Positions 39,801-54,800 of a stretch of 64,000 nt of DNA are shown in pieces. The notes beneath the pieces were generated by a model. It did no database searches. It was not told where the DNA came from and worked only from the letters and a program-made list of their open reading frames with translations. A program made the position numbers and the translations under genes. The DNA comes from Balaenoptera acutorostrata (lineage: Eukaryota > Chordata > Mammalia > Artiodactyla > Balaenopteridae), in contig NC_080075.1 of NCBI RefSeq assembly GCF_949987535.1, positions 44,637,536 to 44,701,535 on the forward strand. The letters run 5' to 3'. Each line of letters starts with the position of its first letter. Within the stretch, counting starts at the first letter, position 1.

Positions 39801-42800
39801 ATATTTTGATTTTGGTACAAAAGTTCTTTTGATTCAAGAGGAAATGATTGTTCTACAGTGAATCATATAAGTTATTTATAACTTATATATAATTTGAATG
39901 AGAAAATGTTTATACACACGATTTGGAAATAAATGGGAGTATGTTATAGTAATTGGCATCTTGAAAGGAAGTATACCTACTTTTAAGTGGACAGAATCAC
40001 CTACTTCATGGATTTTCAAAGTTATATTCAGAGTTCTTGACTTTTAGAGCTGGAAGTCACCTTAGAAGTTATCTACCACACACTCACATTTATAGATGTA
40101 ATATTAAGTCTTTAAGGGTCTGGGTATGTCTTGACATCAGATACTTTGTTACCCATCAAGATTAGAATGGTGACCTCTTTGTGTACTGGGTTCTTTTATC
40201 TTTGTCTTGGAGATCCTAACATAGTCCTGACACATGGTTGAAATATTAGTTTCATTGAATTGAATTTAGTATGTTTTTCACTATACACATTCATGAAATG
40301 AAAGGATAGCTGACAGACCATTTATTTCTAGTTCTACGTATGCTCCTTTATGATTATACAAATAATATATGTTATTGTAGGAAGTATGGAAAAGTACAAA
40401 GAAGAAAATAAAAATTCTTATAAAGTGGGTTGTTTTTAAAACCACACTACCCAGGGACAAGTGAAGCCTTGGAACAAGATCATTGGTGCTGAATTAGAAC
40501 AAAACCACTCTTGATTATTCTGGAATGGATTAAGGGCATGTACCATGGTCCCATAGGACCTATAGAATGCTCACCTCTTCAGTGATGTTCTGTAATAAAG
40601 CAGTGACTAGTAATGGGAGTGCTGTAGGAAAGAAGCCATACCATGGAATTGAGCTACCTCAGTTATTAAAGGAAAAGTTACTCTGGGAAAGCAGACCCCC
40701 ATCCCGTATACCTCATTATTCTCACCATCCTCTAACTCTGAGGCTTTGCTCATCTCTTCTCTTTCTCTTACCTGAAATTTTGCAATTAGAAATAATGTCT
40801 AAACTTATGAAGTTGAGTATTTTTTATGTGATTATGTGAATTTTTTCTCTGGGAAACTGTCTTTAATCCCCTATTTTTAAAAATAACATGTATTTTTTAA
40901 ATTGATTTTCAGTAACTTTTTATATTAAGGGTGTTAATCCTTTGTCTAATATGGTACAAATATTTTTTGATTTGATAGAATTTCTCTAGGTCAGGGACCA
41001 TATGTCTTTTAATTATAGTGGCTTATCAATTTTAAGCATATGAGCACTTAGCATTTTATATACATCATCTCACTCAAATCTTGTAGGGATTAACAGTATT
41101 TCCATATTGCAGAAGCTAAGTGAGATTAAGTAATTTGCTGAGAAAGATGCAACTAGTTTTAAGTAGTGGAACTAGGAATGAGACTAAATATTTGACTACA
41201 AGTCTATGATCTTAACTAACATACTCTATTGTATCTTATATTTTCTTATATCAACCAGTATTTACTGTAGAGCATAACACTTACACATTATACACATTTG
41301 CTGTATTGAATTGTATTAAGACATAATTCATTTTGTAGTATTTACTTACTTAATTTTGTATAACTTGGTATACTATAAATGAGGACATGCATTCTTTGAT
41401 TCTTGACCCTGATAGTTTGTTGTATATGGCTACAAATTGACTATTTTAAGTTAAAGTTAAAACTTTTCTCCATAAGTCTAATTTTATAAACTGTGTTCCA
41501 TTTTTACAAATTCATTGTATGCTTCCCTAAATCCCAAAATTGGTTGCAAAAATAAAATATTAAACAACAGTGAAAAAACAGTGAAATTAAAGTTATCGTG
41601 TCAATGTTCATAAGGATGGCTTTCTTTTCCCTCAAGAGCTTGAATCTTTTAGAAATATGTCTGGTAACATTTAGACTATAACAGGGATGGCTGTTCTTCA
41701 TTGTGCCACCTGTGGTTCTCAACTTTGCACATTAGAATCACTTGGGGAACTTTGGAAATTCCTAGTGCTAAGGCTGCATTGTAACAAGATCAATTAAAAA
41801 GGAATGGCTGAGAATGGAATCTAGATATTAGTGTTTAAGTTCCCTAAGTGATTGCAGTGTGATTTTTATTGTAGAGAAAGTTACAGGTAGTGATACCATT
41901 TGTGTGGTTTGTTATCTATGTCCATAGTTGAGTGAAATGCTAAATTTTACTTAGAGAATGTAAAATGCATTTTTTTAACCCAACCTTATGATTCTCTGGT
42001 TAAGAACACCTATTACAGACACTTCAAAGATTATAACTTGCCATATACAGTGAGCCACTTTTCTCAGAAGGCATATTTATGTTTTGTTTTAGAGATGGTT
42101 TTAAATATATAGATTTAAAGATTTATGTAAAGAGATCAGTTGTTGAATATTTGAAAAAAATTAGTCTATAACCTAATCCAGAAAAAAGTTTTAACTTTCT
42201 TAGTTATAATAAATAACTCATATAAGTTATATAATTCCTCCCAATATTTTATTATAAAATTTCAAACATACAGAAACATTGAAAAGGTTTATGGTGAATA
42301 TTCATATATACACCACCCAGATTCTATAGTTAACAATTACTGTACTTGCTTTAACACTTATATTTCCATTTGTACCTCTTTCCGTCCATAAATCCATCTG
42401 ATTTTTGAGGCCTTTCAAAGTAATTTGCATGTATCAGATCTTTCCCCCAAATACTTCAGTATGCATACCTTTAACTAGAGTTCAGTACTTTGTAAAATTT
42501 GGGAATAATAAAATGCATAAATCCTAAGTGTATCATAAGTTTCAGTAAATGAATATACTGGTGCAGTCCATACTCAAGATGCAGAACATTACCATCATTC
42601 AGTCTCCTCTCTCTTCCCAGTAAATATCCATTGTTTTGATTTTTTTCCAACCGCACCTTAGCTGTGCCTGTTCCAGACTTCATATCAACAGAAGCATATA
42701 GTATGTACTCTTTTTGTACATAGGCTTCTTTCACTCAACATAGTTTTGAAATTTCCATGTTGTGACATGTATTAGTAGTTTGGTCTTTTTATTCCTGAGT

Positions 42801-45800
42801 AGTATTCCATTGCATGAATATACTAGGGTTTATCATTTCTCCTATTGATGGACATCTGGACTTATACCAATTTTTGACATTTATGAATGAACTGCTATGA
42901 ACATTCTTACATAAGTGTTTTTATGGACAGCTAAGTTACAAGTAAGGATTAGTTTTTAAAGAAATTGCCAAATCTTTTCAAACATGGTTGTGCCATTTTA
43001 TACACTCACCCACAGAATGTGAGAGTTCATGTTGATTTACATCCTTACCAACATTTTGTATTTTTATTTTAATGTTACCTCTTAATATTAAACTTTCTCA
43101 CCTTTTATCAGTTTTTATCTGATTCACATGTTATTTTACATTGCATATTGTCTCCCCTCCACCCCCTAAAAAGAGAAAGAAAACTTAATTAAGACAGTTG
43201 CATGGTAGTTTTGGTGTGATGTGAGACTGCTTATATTAAAAAATGAGGACTTGGCAATTTTTATTTTTGAAAAAAAATTTTTATAGACCTTTTCTCCTTG
43301 CAAAATACTTACTGAACTTTGATATCAAATTTGGTCATATTATAGGGTACTTCCTTGGCATTTCTGGTGATGTATATAGAATATTTAATTGCATTGTTAA
43401 CATTTAGACTTTTTTCCCCCATTTTCAGTAGGGAAATCAATTGAAAATAAGAGTTTGTGAATGATTTAACAGACAAAATAAGCAGTTGTAGAAAAATTTT
43501 TTTTCAGATAGCTTATTGATACAATAGTTTTAATGTCCACTTCATTAAAACTGCTAAGATAAATGTTTCTGTGTCTCACTTTCCACCTTTTCAGACTTTC
43601 TTTATTTGGAACATAAAAATACTGTGTAAAATTTGATTATGACTTCTTAAAAAATTTATTTTTTTGAAGCATAGCTGATTTACAATGTTGTGTTAATTTC
43701 TGCAGTACAGCAGAGTGAGTCAGTTACATATATACATTCTTTTTCATATTCTTTTCCATTATGGTTTACCACAGGATATTGAATATAGTTCCCTGTGCTA
43801 TATAGTAGGACCTTGTTATTTATCCATTCTATGCATAATAGTTTGCATCTGCTAATCCCAAACTCCCAATCCATCCCTCTTCCACCCCGTTTCTCCCTTG
43901 GCAACCACAAGTCTATTCTCTATGTCTGTGAGTCTGTTTCATAGATAAGTTCATTTGTGTCATATTTTAGGTCCCACATATAAGTGATATTATTTGGTAT
44001 TTGTCTTTTTCTGACATTCCTCACTTAGTATGATAATCTGTAGGTCCATCCATGTTGCTGTAAATGGCATAATTTCATTCTTTTTTATGGCTGAGTAGTA
44101 TTCCATTGTATATTTATACCACGTCTTTATCCATTCATCTGTCAGTGGACATTAAGGTGGTTTCCATGTCTTGACTATTGTAAAACGTGCTGTAATGAAC
44201 ATTGGGGTGCATGTATCTTTTCAAATTATAGTTTTCTCCAGATATATAATATAATCCCAGGAGTAGGATTGCAGGATCCTATGGCAAATCTATTTTTAGT
44301 TTTATGAGGAACCTCCATACTGTTTTCCATAGTAGCTGCACCAATTTACATTCCCACCAACAGTGTAGGAGGGTCCCCTTTTCTTCACACCCTCTCTGGC
44401 ATTTATTGTTTGTCAATTTTTTAATCATAGCCATTCTGACTGGTGTGAGGTGGTACCTCATTGTAATTTTGATTTGCATTTCCCTAATAATTAGTGATGT
44501 TGAGCATCTTTTCATGTTGCCCATCTGTATGTCTTCTTTGGAGAAATGTCTGTTTAGGTCTTCTGCCCATTTTTTGATTGCATTGTTGATTTTTTGATAT
44601 TGAGTTATATGAGCTGTTTGTATATTTTGGAAATTAAGTCCTTGTTGGTCAAATCACTTGCAAATATTTTCTCTGACTCTGTAGGTTGTCTTTTTGTTTT
44701 GTTTATGGTTTCCTTTGCTGTACAAAAGCTTGGAAGTTTGATTAGGTCCCATTTGTTTATTTTTGCTTTTATTTCTGTTGCCTTGGGAGACTGATGATGA
44801 CTTTTAGGATTTGAAATTCACTTTTTCTGTAATTATCAACTGACTTCTAGTTTCAGGGTGGTTGTTTCATGGGTTTTTTGTTTGTTTTTTTTTCTGCTGT
44901 CATTTTCTTTTTAAAAAACATACCTTTTCTGTTTAAAATACAGAGTTAGCATTTTAAGCAGAGCTATGTTTAGGATTTTATTTACATTCACGCATACAAG
45001 AAATGGACAATGTGTTTGGGGATACTTACTTTCAAATGAAAGATACCATGTGACAGCATTTTATGACTTTTTTTGGTTAACTTTTCCTTGGATTTTCAAT
45101 GAAATAGGTAATTATAGATTTTTAAATATAGATATAGACGGAGAGAGAGAAAGGAGAGGGACACTACTGATTTTTAAAAAGAGTTGTCTCTTCAACAGTG
45201 TTGGGAAAATTAGATATCCATATGCAAAAAAATGAAATTAGACGCCTACCTCATACTGTATACAAAAATCAACTCAAAACTAATTAAAAACTTGAACATA
45301 AGACCTGAAACTGTAAAACTACTAGATGAAAACATAGGGGAAAAGCTTCTTGATATTGGTTTTGGCAATGATCTCTTAAATATGACACTGAAAGTACAGG
45401 CAACAAAGCAAAAATAGACAAGTGGAACTACATCATACCTTTAAAAGGCTTCTGCACAGTAAAGGAAACAATCAACAAAATGAAAAAGCCTATGAAATGA
45501 GAGAAAATATTTGCAAACTATCGGATAAAGGGTTAATATCCAAAATATATAAGGAACTCCTAAAACTCAACAGCAAAAAAAAACAAATAACCTGATTAAA
45601 AAATGGGCAAAGAACTTGAACATACGTTTCTCCAAAGAAGACATACAAATGGCCAACCAGTATATAAAAAGATGCTGAACATCATTAATTATCAGGGAAA
45701 TACAAATCAAAACTAAAACATGGTATCATGTCATAGTTTTGATCTGTCAGGATGGCTATTATCAAAAACAAAACAAACCAACAAACACTCCCACAAAGTA

Positions 45801-48800
45801 GCAAGTATTGGCAAGGATGTGGAAGAATTGGAACCCTTGTACACTGTTGGTGAGAGAGTAAAATGATGCAGCAACTATGGAAAACAGTATGGAGTGTCCT
45901 CAAAAAAGTAAAAAATACAACAACCATATGATCCAGCAATCGGTATATTCCAAAAGAACTGAAATCAGAGTCTTGAAGAGATGCCTGCACTCCCGTGTTC
46001 ATTGTAGTGTTATTCATAATAGCAAAGATATGAAAAAATCCAACTGTCCATCTGTTTATCTGTCATAAACAGATGAATGGGCAGAGAAAATGTGGTATAT
46101 ACAAGACAGCTTTAAAAAAGAAAATCCTGCCATTTGCAACAATATGGATGAACCTGGAGGATATTCTGCTAAGTGAAATAAGTCACAAAAAGGACAAATA
46201 CTGCCATGATTCTACTTATATGAAATATCTAAGTCAAACTGATAGATACAGAGAATAGAATAGTGGTTGCCAGTGGCTGGCAGGTGGGTGAAATGAGGAG
46301 TTGGTGTTCAGTGGGTACAGAGTGCTAGATGAATAAGTTCTAGAGATCTGTTGTACAATATAGTTAACAATGCCGTAGTGTGCACTTCACAATTTGTTGA
46401 GAGGGTAGATCTCATGTTAAGTGTTTTTAGGGATCTCATGTTAGAGATCTCATGTTAAGTGTTGGCTATATCTATTACCTTGATTATGGTGATGGTATTA
46501 TGGGTATATGCATATGCCCAAACTCATCAACTTACACATTAAATATGTGCAGTTCTTTGTGTATCAATTATACCTCAATAAAGCTGTTAAAAATGCCAAC
46601 ATACTGTCCATCAATTGGTTTATTATGTTTGCATCTAGTGATTAATGACTTTTATTGTAAGCAAAGAAATTACTGTATTAGACTTACATAGTACAAAAGT
46701 CAATTTAGTTACAATAGGGGGCTATGTCTAAAGGAAGAAAATTCAGTTAGAAGGTTGTTTTAGTAATCTACTTAAATCTATGCTTAGATTCCTGGCTTGG
46801 GCAATAGGGCAAGTAGTAGCCCCTTTCACTAATAAAAAATCAGCGGGAAGGGAATTTTTCCTTGGGAAGATGATGCGATCAGTTTGGAGCCATCCAATTA
46901 TGGTGTGCGTCTTAGACAGCCATATAGATATTATCTATATAGAAATGGCTGAGTAGTTTTGGAGTTCTCCATCTGGCTTAAACAAATTTGGGAATGATCA
47001 TAGGGAACATGGTTCCTGAAGCTTGGAGTAGTAAATAAACCCACAGAAAGTATTTCAATTTACTTTATGCAAACATATCTATGTATACATATGAAACAAT
47101 ATTAATTGTAAGCCATGATAAAGAACTGTGGTTTTAATCACTAACGATAACACAAAACATAATTTGCAAGGTACTTGTAAATAATGGTGACCAAATAGAA
47201 TGGTGGTCATCAGTGATTATTTTATGTCAAATAGTTTAGTTCAATTTACTTAAACAAGTATTTATTGAACAGCTCTTGGAACTTGTGTTGCTTTTATTAC
47301 GTGGTAGCATCACAAAGACAAAACATCACTGAGAAGAACTGCACTTAAAACAGTTTATTGTAAACCAGGAAATTATAGTGTCAGGTTTGCAGAATACAAA
47401 AATCAGCTTAATCACAATGTAAATAATGGGCTTTAGGGGAATATGAGTAGAGGGGAAAGAAATCCAGTTAAAATGTTGGTTTGAATGGTTTTAAGAGAGG
47501 GACTGATCTGTTCAGGTTTATATTTTAAATAGGGTACTCTGCCAGAAGGTTGTTGAAGTCAAGGATGGCAAGTCTGAATATGGAAATAAGAATAGGGGAT
47601 TATTTTAATAATATATAATAATACTAGGATAAATAGAGTTATCAAGAAATATGTTAAATATGGACTTAAGTCTTATGTTAACTTACAGAATTTACTAGGT
47701 ATCAGAGGAAATCTACAAGGACCAAGGCTGGTTTCTTATTTGGGTATGTAAAGAATGGTGGTGCATTCAGTGAAAGAGGAAATAAAGTGCAGCTCACAGT
47801 TAAAAAAAAAAAAAAAGAAACACTTGGGAATTTAGTTTTCTGGATTCTGGCATCTAAACTTGTGGATAAGTATGGTATACTAGAAGAGAATATTCTACCC
47901 TCAATATACTAGTAATAAAAGGTTATTTTTACACATTAAGCTCTAGTTCCTACTCTTAACTTTTTTCTGTGTATAGAAGAAGAGTTGAAACTGCTTTGGT
48001 GAATCTGAGCTATGAATCCATCTACGTGTACACCCTGACTGAAGTGATGAGATGAAATGGGTTTTCCTTAAGTACATAAGTACAAAATACAGGTTTAAGG
48101 AAGTGAGTTCTTTCTTTTCATCTTACTCAGGGTGTATCATATTCTTGAATTGTTGGCTTGTATCAGTTATTTTAGATGAATACATTTGATACGAGCCAAC
48201 AGTTTTTCAGTGACTTTTTTATATGTTTTGCTTATTTGAAACAGTAAATAAAATCCTTAATTCTTTTTAAAACTGTTTTAGTTTTGATGGCTTTTTATAT
48301 AAAATATTTAGTAAATAGTTGTATCTTTTAACCATACCACATTATTTTATAAGAAACTCTTGACTTTGAAGGTAATTATGAATTGATTTTTAAAATCAGT
48401 GATGGCTTTAGTTCTTGTCATTTAGTGAAAATGTATTTAATTCCCATGAAGGATTAATGCCTGAAATACTGAATTCAGAGACTGGCTAAAAATTTAACAT
48501 CAAAAGAAATCCTGTTTGTAATTTCTGTTGAATTCTTTAAAACTGTGTAAAACCTTTTCATACTCTTTGTCTAATTAACTCTGCAAAGTTATTTATTAAC
48601 AGTGTGTAAAAGTAATTTAATCAAATTACAAATAGCGCTGCATTTAAATTGATAACTGAGCGAAAATAAAAATATTTTCATACTAAAATTGTATAGACAC
48701 TATGCTAAATATATATTGTATACGTTAATAATAGTAATTATTAATACAAGGTATACCTTTCCATACATATAGTACAAAATGCATCATAATAAATACGGTT

Positions 48801-51800
48801 TTTAAAAAGCAATTCTTTCTTGATAAGTGCACAGTCCAGTGACAATCAAAAAAGAATTCTGTTAATACTAATAGTGGTGAAGAGATATGAAGCAGGGAGA
48901 GTTGACTGTTGTTTACTAGAGTCTAGTTTTAGCTTAAATGAAACAGAGCTTAAAACTTGTAAATTGAGTTGTATCCTCTAAGTGAAAAATAATCCACTAT
49001 TGATAGTGTCATACAGCTTATTCAGCTTTCGTCTGTCTTTTCACAGAGCTCCTTAATAAGCATTCATAGTCAGTTTTTGGCAGCACTGGAATCACTGAAG
49101 GCATTCTGGGATGTTATGGATGAAATTGATGAGAAGACTTGGGTACTTGAGCCGGAAAAACCTACAAGGAGCGCTACAGCACGCAGAATTGCATTAGGTA
49201 GAGTAAAAGAGGATTAAGGAGGGGTTTTTTTTAAGGTGTTTGATTGTATTTTGTATTACTTAGGAAAATGAATCTAAGATGACATTGGACTCTTAGATGA
49301 CTTTTTTTGTATGAAGTCAACTATTAAAACTTTGGGAGATGAACTATGATTTCTTTTATTACTATGTATTTAAATGTAAATATTTCAAGTAGAAAGGGCA
49401 AGTACTGAGGTGTTTCATTACAAAAGGTGATGATCTAATCCATGGAAGTAGCATTCAGAGATAGTGTTTAATTAGCTTTCAATTAGCACAGAAATTGTGG
49501 AGTAGATTTTTCAAAACTTCCATTACTTAGGAAAAAAACTATGTTAGAAATAATGAAGTCTTCATTCGTGAAACTAGACAAGATTAGTACGAACAAGTTT
49601 GGGAATATTTTCTGACAGAAATATAGAGGAGGGTAAAAGAACCTGAAGTGGCCATGCATGCCATTGAAGAGTAAAAAGAAAGCTTTACAAAATAATAATT
49701 GAATATATTTTAAGTATTTAATTTACTATAAATATATGAAATTAATAAGATGTGGAATAACCATAAATATCACCCTGGAAATATTACCATATTCTCTTTA
49801 CTATGAGATGATTGTTTTATGTATTCTCATTATGAGCAAGCAATACATGAAGTCAGTTTTAAAGCTCAACCTCTCAAGATTTTAGATGTTTTAAACTATA
49901 TTTGAGTTCACAGTAAATACTATATAGTTATGAAGGATATTTTGATGTGAATCATATCCGAATTAGTAGTTTCTCCCCAGGCATAATAGATTATGTGGGG
50001 GGAAAAGTGACATGTTACTATGAGAAGAGGAAAGTATAATTATGCAGCAATTCTACAGACAGTATTGTTACTTACCAAGTTTGAAAAAGTCTTAACAGTA
50101 TTTAATTTGGAATAATTAACCAAGTTATGGTATATTTGTGAACAAGTAGATATTAAAATGAAAATATTTTCTTCAAAGAAGTGTAGTAATTTATTATCTT
50201 AATGTCCCCATTAAAATAATTATTTCTCTTAGGTTATGATTAAATATACTTCTTATTTCTCATTGTTCAGCGTAAACAACCTGGTATTTATTCATTCTCC
50301 GTATATTTACCTTTTAGCTCCTTTTTTTTCCTTCAGGCATTGATTTGCCCTTTTAGCACCAAGTTTTCAGCAAATTAATCAAAAGATTAGTTAATACGAC
50401 CATTTTTGTTAAGTGAAAGTACTTTCTGGAGCCATTAGGTGACGTTGCTAAAGGCTAACGTGGAATATGTGTTCATGTAAAAAATGCATTAACCAATGAA
50501 ATTATAAATTAACTTTTTGTAATTTTGTTTTTCTTACTGAATTACTTGGACTTACTTTTTTATTTTACTTGATTACCTTTTTTTGCTAGATCTGTAATAA
50601 TTGTATTTATACTGTTGCCAACCTTAGCCAGAGGATTATGCTATAGTGTATAGAATTTATCAAGACATTTTTACCAGAAAAATGAAATCCAAATTAACCT
50701 TAAACAACCACACTATGTACCTTCAAAAAAAGCAATAAAATTTCTGAAATTTGTACATACTCTAGTACAGTTAAAATTTATAAAAGAATTTAGTGCCAAG
50801 TAGAAATAGCTTTTCCTTAGATTCTGTAAACCGTTAGTTGTTTTTGTTATTAAATGAACAGTTTCCAAAAATTTAATATGAATTGACCCCTTTGTTAACT
50901 TATCCAGGAAAGCTTCACAGGGAGATAAAGATTTCAGAAAATGTTTTTATAAAACTCAATTCTTAAACATTTATTTTTATCATTTATTGTATTTTTAGTC
51001 TTTTATGTTTGTTCTATTACTTTTCAAGGATATTACGATATCATTTAGATTATTTCTTAAACTTGTGACTTGTAATTTTTATATATTAAAGATTTTTATC
51101 ACTCTAGAAAATTTTTATTCAAACTTTAATGGAATTCTGACCAGAATTCGTATCTAAACTAATTATATTAACTTATGGATTGGCTCTGTTTTTTGAAACT
51201 TGGGATCCCCAAATCTTTAGTCATGATCAGAATCTTCAAATTACTTCTTTTTGTTAAATTATGAATTAGTAGTATATTTACCTGTATAAAAAACTATATA
51301 TATACAATACAATTAGTTAATCTTTCCTTGGGTATACAATGAAATAAGTACCCAGACAAATACTCCTTTATTTTTTGTTTCATTATCTGTTCTACTTCTA
51401 AAAGCTTTAATATTCTTTTATTCTAGGGAATAATGCTTCGATAAATATAGAGGTAGACCCCAGGCATCCTACTATGCTTCCTGAGTGCTGTTTTCTTGGA
51501 GCTGACCATGGTATGAGATCTCAGGTTTAAATGTTTTTAACAGAATTATAAAATATTTGTCTACCACTGTAATTAAATATTATTCTAACATATTAATATA
51601 TTAATGGTAAACATCTTAAATGAAAATGTCTCATTGTGAACTGTGTACTTCTGTGTTTTTTTAATATATAATATATATGATTTAGATTTTTTAATCACGT
51701 ACTTAGGAAACAAATCCTGTAATTAACAAATATTATGTATATTTCAAAGTTGCTAATAGATCTTAAAAGTTTTCATCAAGAGTAAAAAACTTTGTAACTG

Positions 51801-54800
51801 CATGATGACAGATGTTAACTAAACTTGTAATCGTTTTGCAATATATACATATACCAAATCACTATGTGGTACACCTAAATCTGTAATACAGTGTTATCAG
51901 TTATAGCTCAATAAAAAGAGACAAATTCTGTGCCAAATGTGACTTTACAAAATAAGAGCAGCAAACCCTAAATTATTAAACTTTTTTTTTTTTTTTTTTT
52001 TTAATATTTGAAGTGGTAAAACCCCTGGGAATTAGGCTGAGCAGAAACATACATTTGTGGTAGGTATCTTTGCAATATAATTGTTACTCTTCTATGATTT
52101 TACAAATTTAATAACAGTTTTTTTTTTTCATGTTTTCAGGGATCCAGAAAATAGTCTGTTAAAAAATTTGAAAGATGTTTTAGAAATTGATTTTCCAGCT
52201 CGTGCTATCCTGGAAAAATCTGTAAGTCCTATCAGTGCTTTGATATTCCAAATAGTGTTGCATAATGAAAGTCAAATGTTCTTTTAGGCACCAGAGAAAA
52301 ATGAGGCTGAAAGGGAAGGAATTGGAAGAATATTATAACAGACTTCTGAACTGCAAGCAGCAGTTGCATCAAAGAACTTGTTAACCTTTGATTGGTGGTT
52401 ATAAGTGTACTTTTTTCATGGTCATTGTAGCAGTAAAGTGATTAATGACATCTTTATTATTAAAAATAGGGGGAAAGGTCCAATGTAGCTAATGAGATGT
52501 TTGGATTTTCTATACTATCTGCTTATGGATGACTGAAATAAAGTTCTAATTAGCTTGAAACAAGCGTTTGTGAAGGTTGGCAGCGTAGTTTTTCAAAATT
52601 GAATAGACACTACTACACTGCAAAGATAAACTAAGAATTGATTTTTGACAAAGCTGCTAAGAATGTAGACTACTAAAGTGGTGGGGATGTTTTTGTCTTT
52701 TTCCTTTAGTTGCAGAATTTTGAAGTTTAGTATAATCACCAGCTAATGTCAGTTCCTGTCTTTGCATACCGCAGTGGCATTATACTGATGTACATAGTGG
52801 GAATATTACTTAAGCCCGAAACATCTTGTGAGCCAAAAGTAGAATCTGTTTTTTAGTATAGGTATATTATTTATTGGATGAAAAAGGAAGCCCTCTCTTA
52901 CAGATAGCTTTTCTAAGGTGTTAAATAGTGATGTGACTGTATTTTCTGTAACATAGCAATATAGTTACCTTTATTAAAATTTTATAAAAATTTAATAGTA
53001 TCTAATACCACATTATTCATTCTTTTTTATTTCACCTTGTGTACGCTTATAAATATTTCATTCCCCCCCCCCACCCCATCCCCCAATGTTTCTTTTCTTT
53101 TGAAGGACTTGTCTATGGATTGTGGCATTTGTTACGCCTATCAGCTTGATGGTGCCATTCCCGATCAAGTGTGCGATAACTCACGGTGTGGACAGCCTTT
53201 CCATCAAACATGTTTATATGAGGTAAAAATAAAAATATCAGTAAGACGAACAGCATAGGAAATATGCATATTTGAAATCTAAACAATCTAAAATCTGTTT
53301 AGGCAATAGTGATCTTTTATTGCCATTATCTCCTTTAACAGTTCAGTCCAAATGTGTATTTCATTTCCTCGTGGTTACTAATGAATCTATAAATGTCCTA
53401 AAGTATCCAAGAAGTGGGAAAATGTATCTAGAATATACTCATGGACTGTTTATTGATGCGTAACAAATTAAACTGATGGAACATTGGAATCTTTCTGTAA
53501 ATATCTCATGTAACCACAATGCAAACTCTGTAAACTCATCCAGGTAGGAGTAATGGTGGCAATAAGGTGAAAGGGAGCTAGTACTGTAGAGTACATATTA
53601 CTTTTTCAGGCTATATTTAAGTATAGAATAAATGTAATAATTCCTACTTTTGATATTGAGAAGAATGCATATTATGATCTAAATAACTCACAACACTCTT
53701 AGTCAATGACACTTTATTTACTGTATATATAATACATGTGAAGTCTGCTTTCCTTCCTGTCTGCAGTCACTTGCTCTCTAGCATTCATCTTAGGGCACAG
53801 TGGACATATGACTAACTGTATGTGCATCTATATACAAAATGACTTGCAGTTGTATAGTGCTTTCAGTTTTTAAAAACTTCCTTAATATTACCTCCTGATT
53901 TTTGTGATTAGAGATAGCGGCTGGTGCTAGCTGCAGTTTAACAGTGGAGAATTTAGGTAGAGATGTCAATTTACCTTATATAAAATCATAGAATACTAGG
54001 TCTAATTATAGAGATACTCTTAAGGGAACATGTGCTTTCTTTTGTAATAATGAAAATTCATTTAATTTTTAAAAATGGATTGCCTCCTGCTTGTAATTAA
54101 TGGATTGAGAATTAACCCTACTATTGGTGATTAAGATCAGAATTAAGACCTAAATTTTAAAGAGCCTACGATCTCTTTTATAGCAGGAGTTCTTAATTTG
54201 TGATTAATGGATTTAGGGAGGGTCTGTGAACCCCATGGACTTATTTTGTGTACATCTGTTTGGGGGTAGAGAAGGTGCATACTTTTTATCAGATTCTTAA
54301 AGGGGCCTGTAATTTGCTTATAAATCAGTGGTATAGACCTTGAAATCCATACTGGTTTCCCCTTGTTATTCAGCATTTTAGTAGTTTGGTATTGGCTCAG
54401 GAGATGTTCCTCTTACTCTTGCAAAAGAAAATTAAGAAGGCAAATCATCTGGCATAAAAATATAATGCACTCAAAAAGAAAAAAATATTTATTTGGAGTA
54501 CCTGTAATATGTAATCATGTTGACACTGCTCCCTTTCTTTTTCTTCTCTTTTAAAAATCTTCAGTGGTTGAGAGGACTACTGACTAGTAGACAGAGTTTT
54601 AACGTCATATTTGGTGAATGTCCATATTGTAGTAAGGTAAGCAAATTATTAATCACATTTCATAAAATGTGCCTAGCTTTTAGTAATGTGTTTTAGAAGA
54701 TAGCTGTATAGTATATCATCAGCTTACATAAAATTTTTGGAAACATCTGTCAATCTACGTATTTTAAAAAAAGAAATTTCTAAGATAAATTGTCCCTATT

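Larger units (their letters stand above)
39427..42234. other. FANCL intron 7, mixed old repeats
   Basis: It contains a possible L2 tail at 40170-40255 (tgtcttggagatcctaacat, agtcctgacacatggttgaa), a short L1-like piece at 40920-41000 (gggtgttaatcctttgtcta), a MIR and a MER5-like element, listed separately. The remainder is AT-rich and unassigned. Confidence 0.5.

Noticed and set aside
45232..45417. 61-codon + strand open frame
   Set aside because: It is an L1 ORF2 fragment of the sense element at 45.16-46.6 kb.
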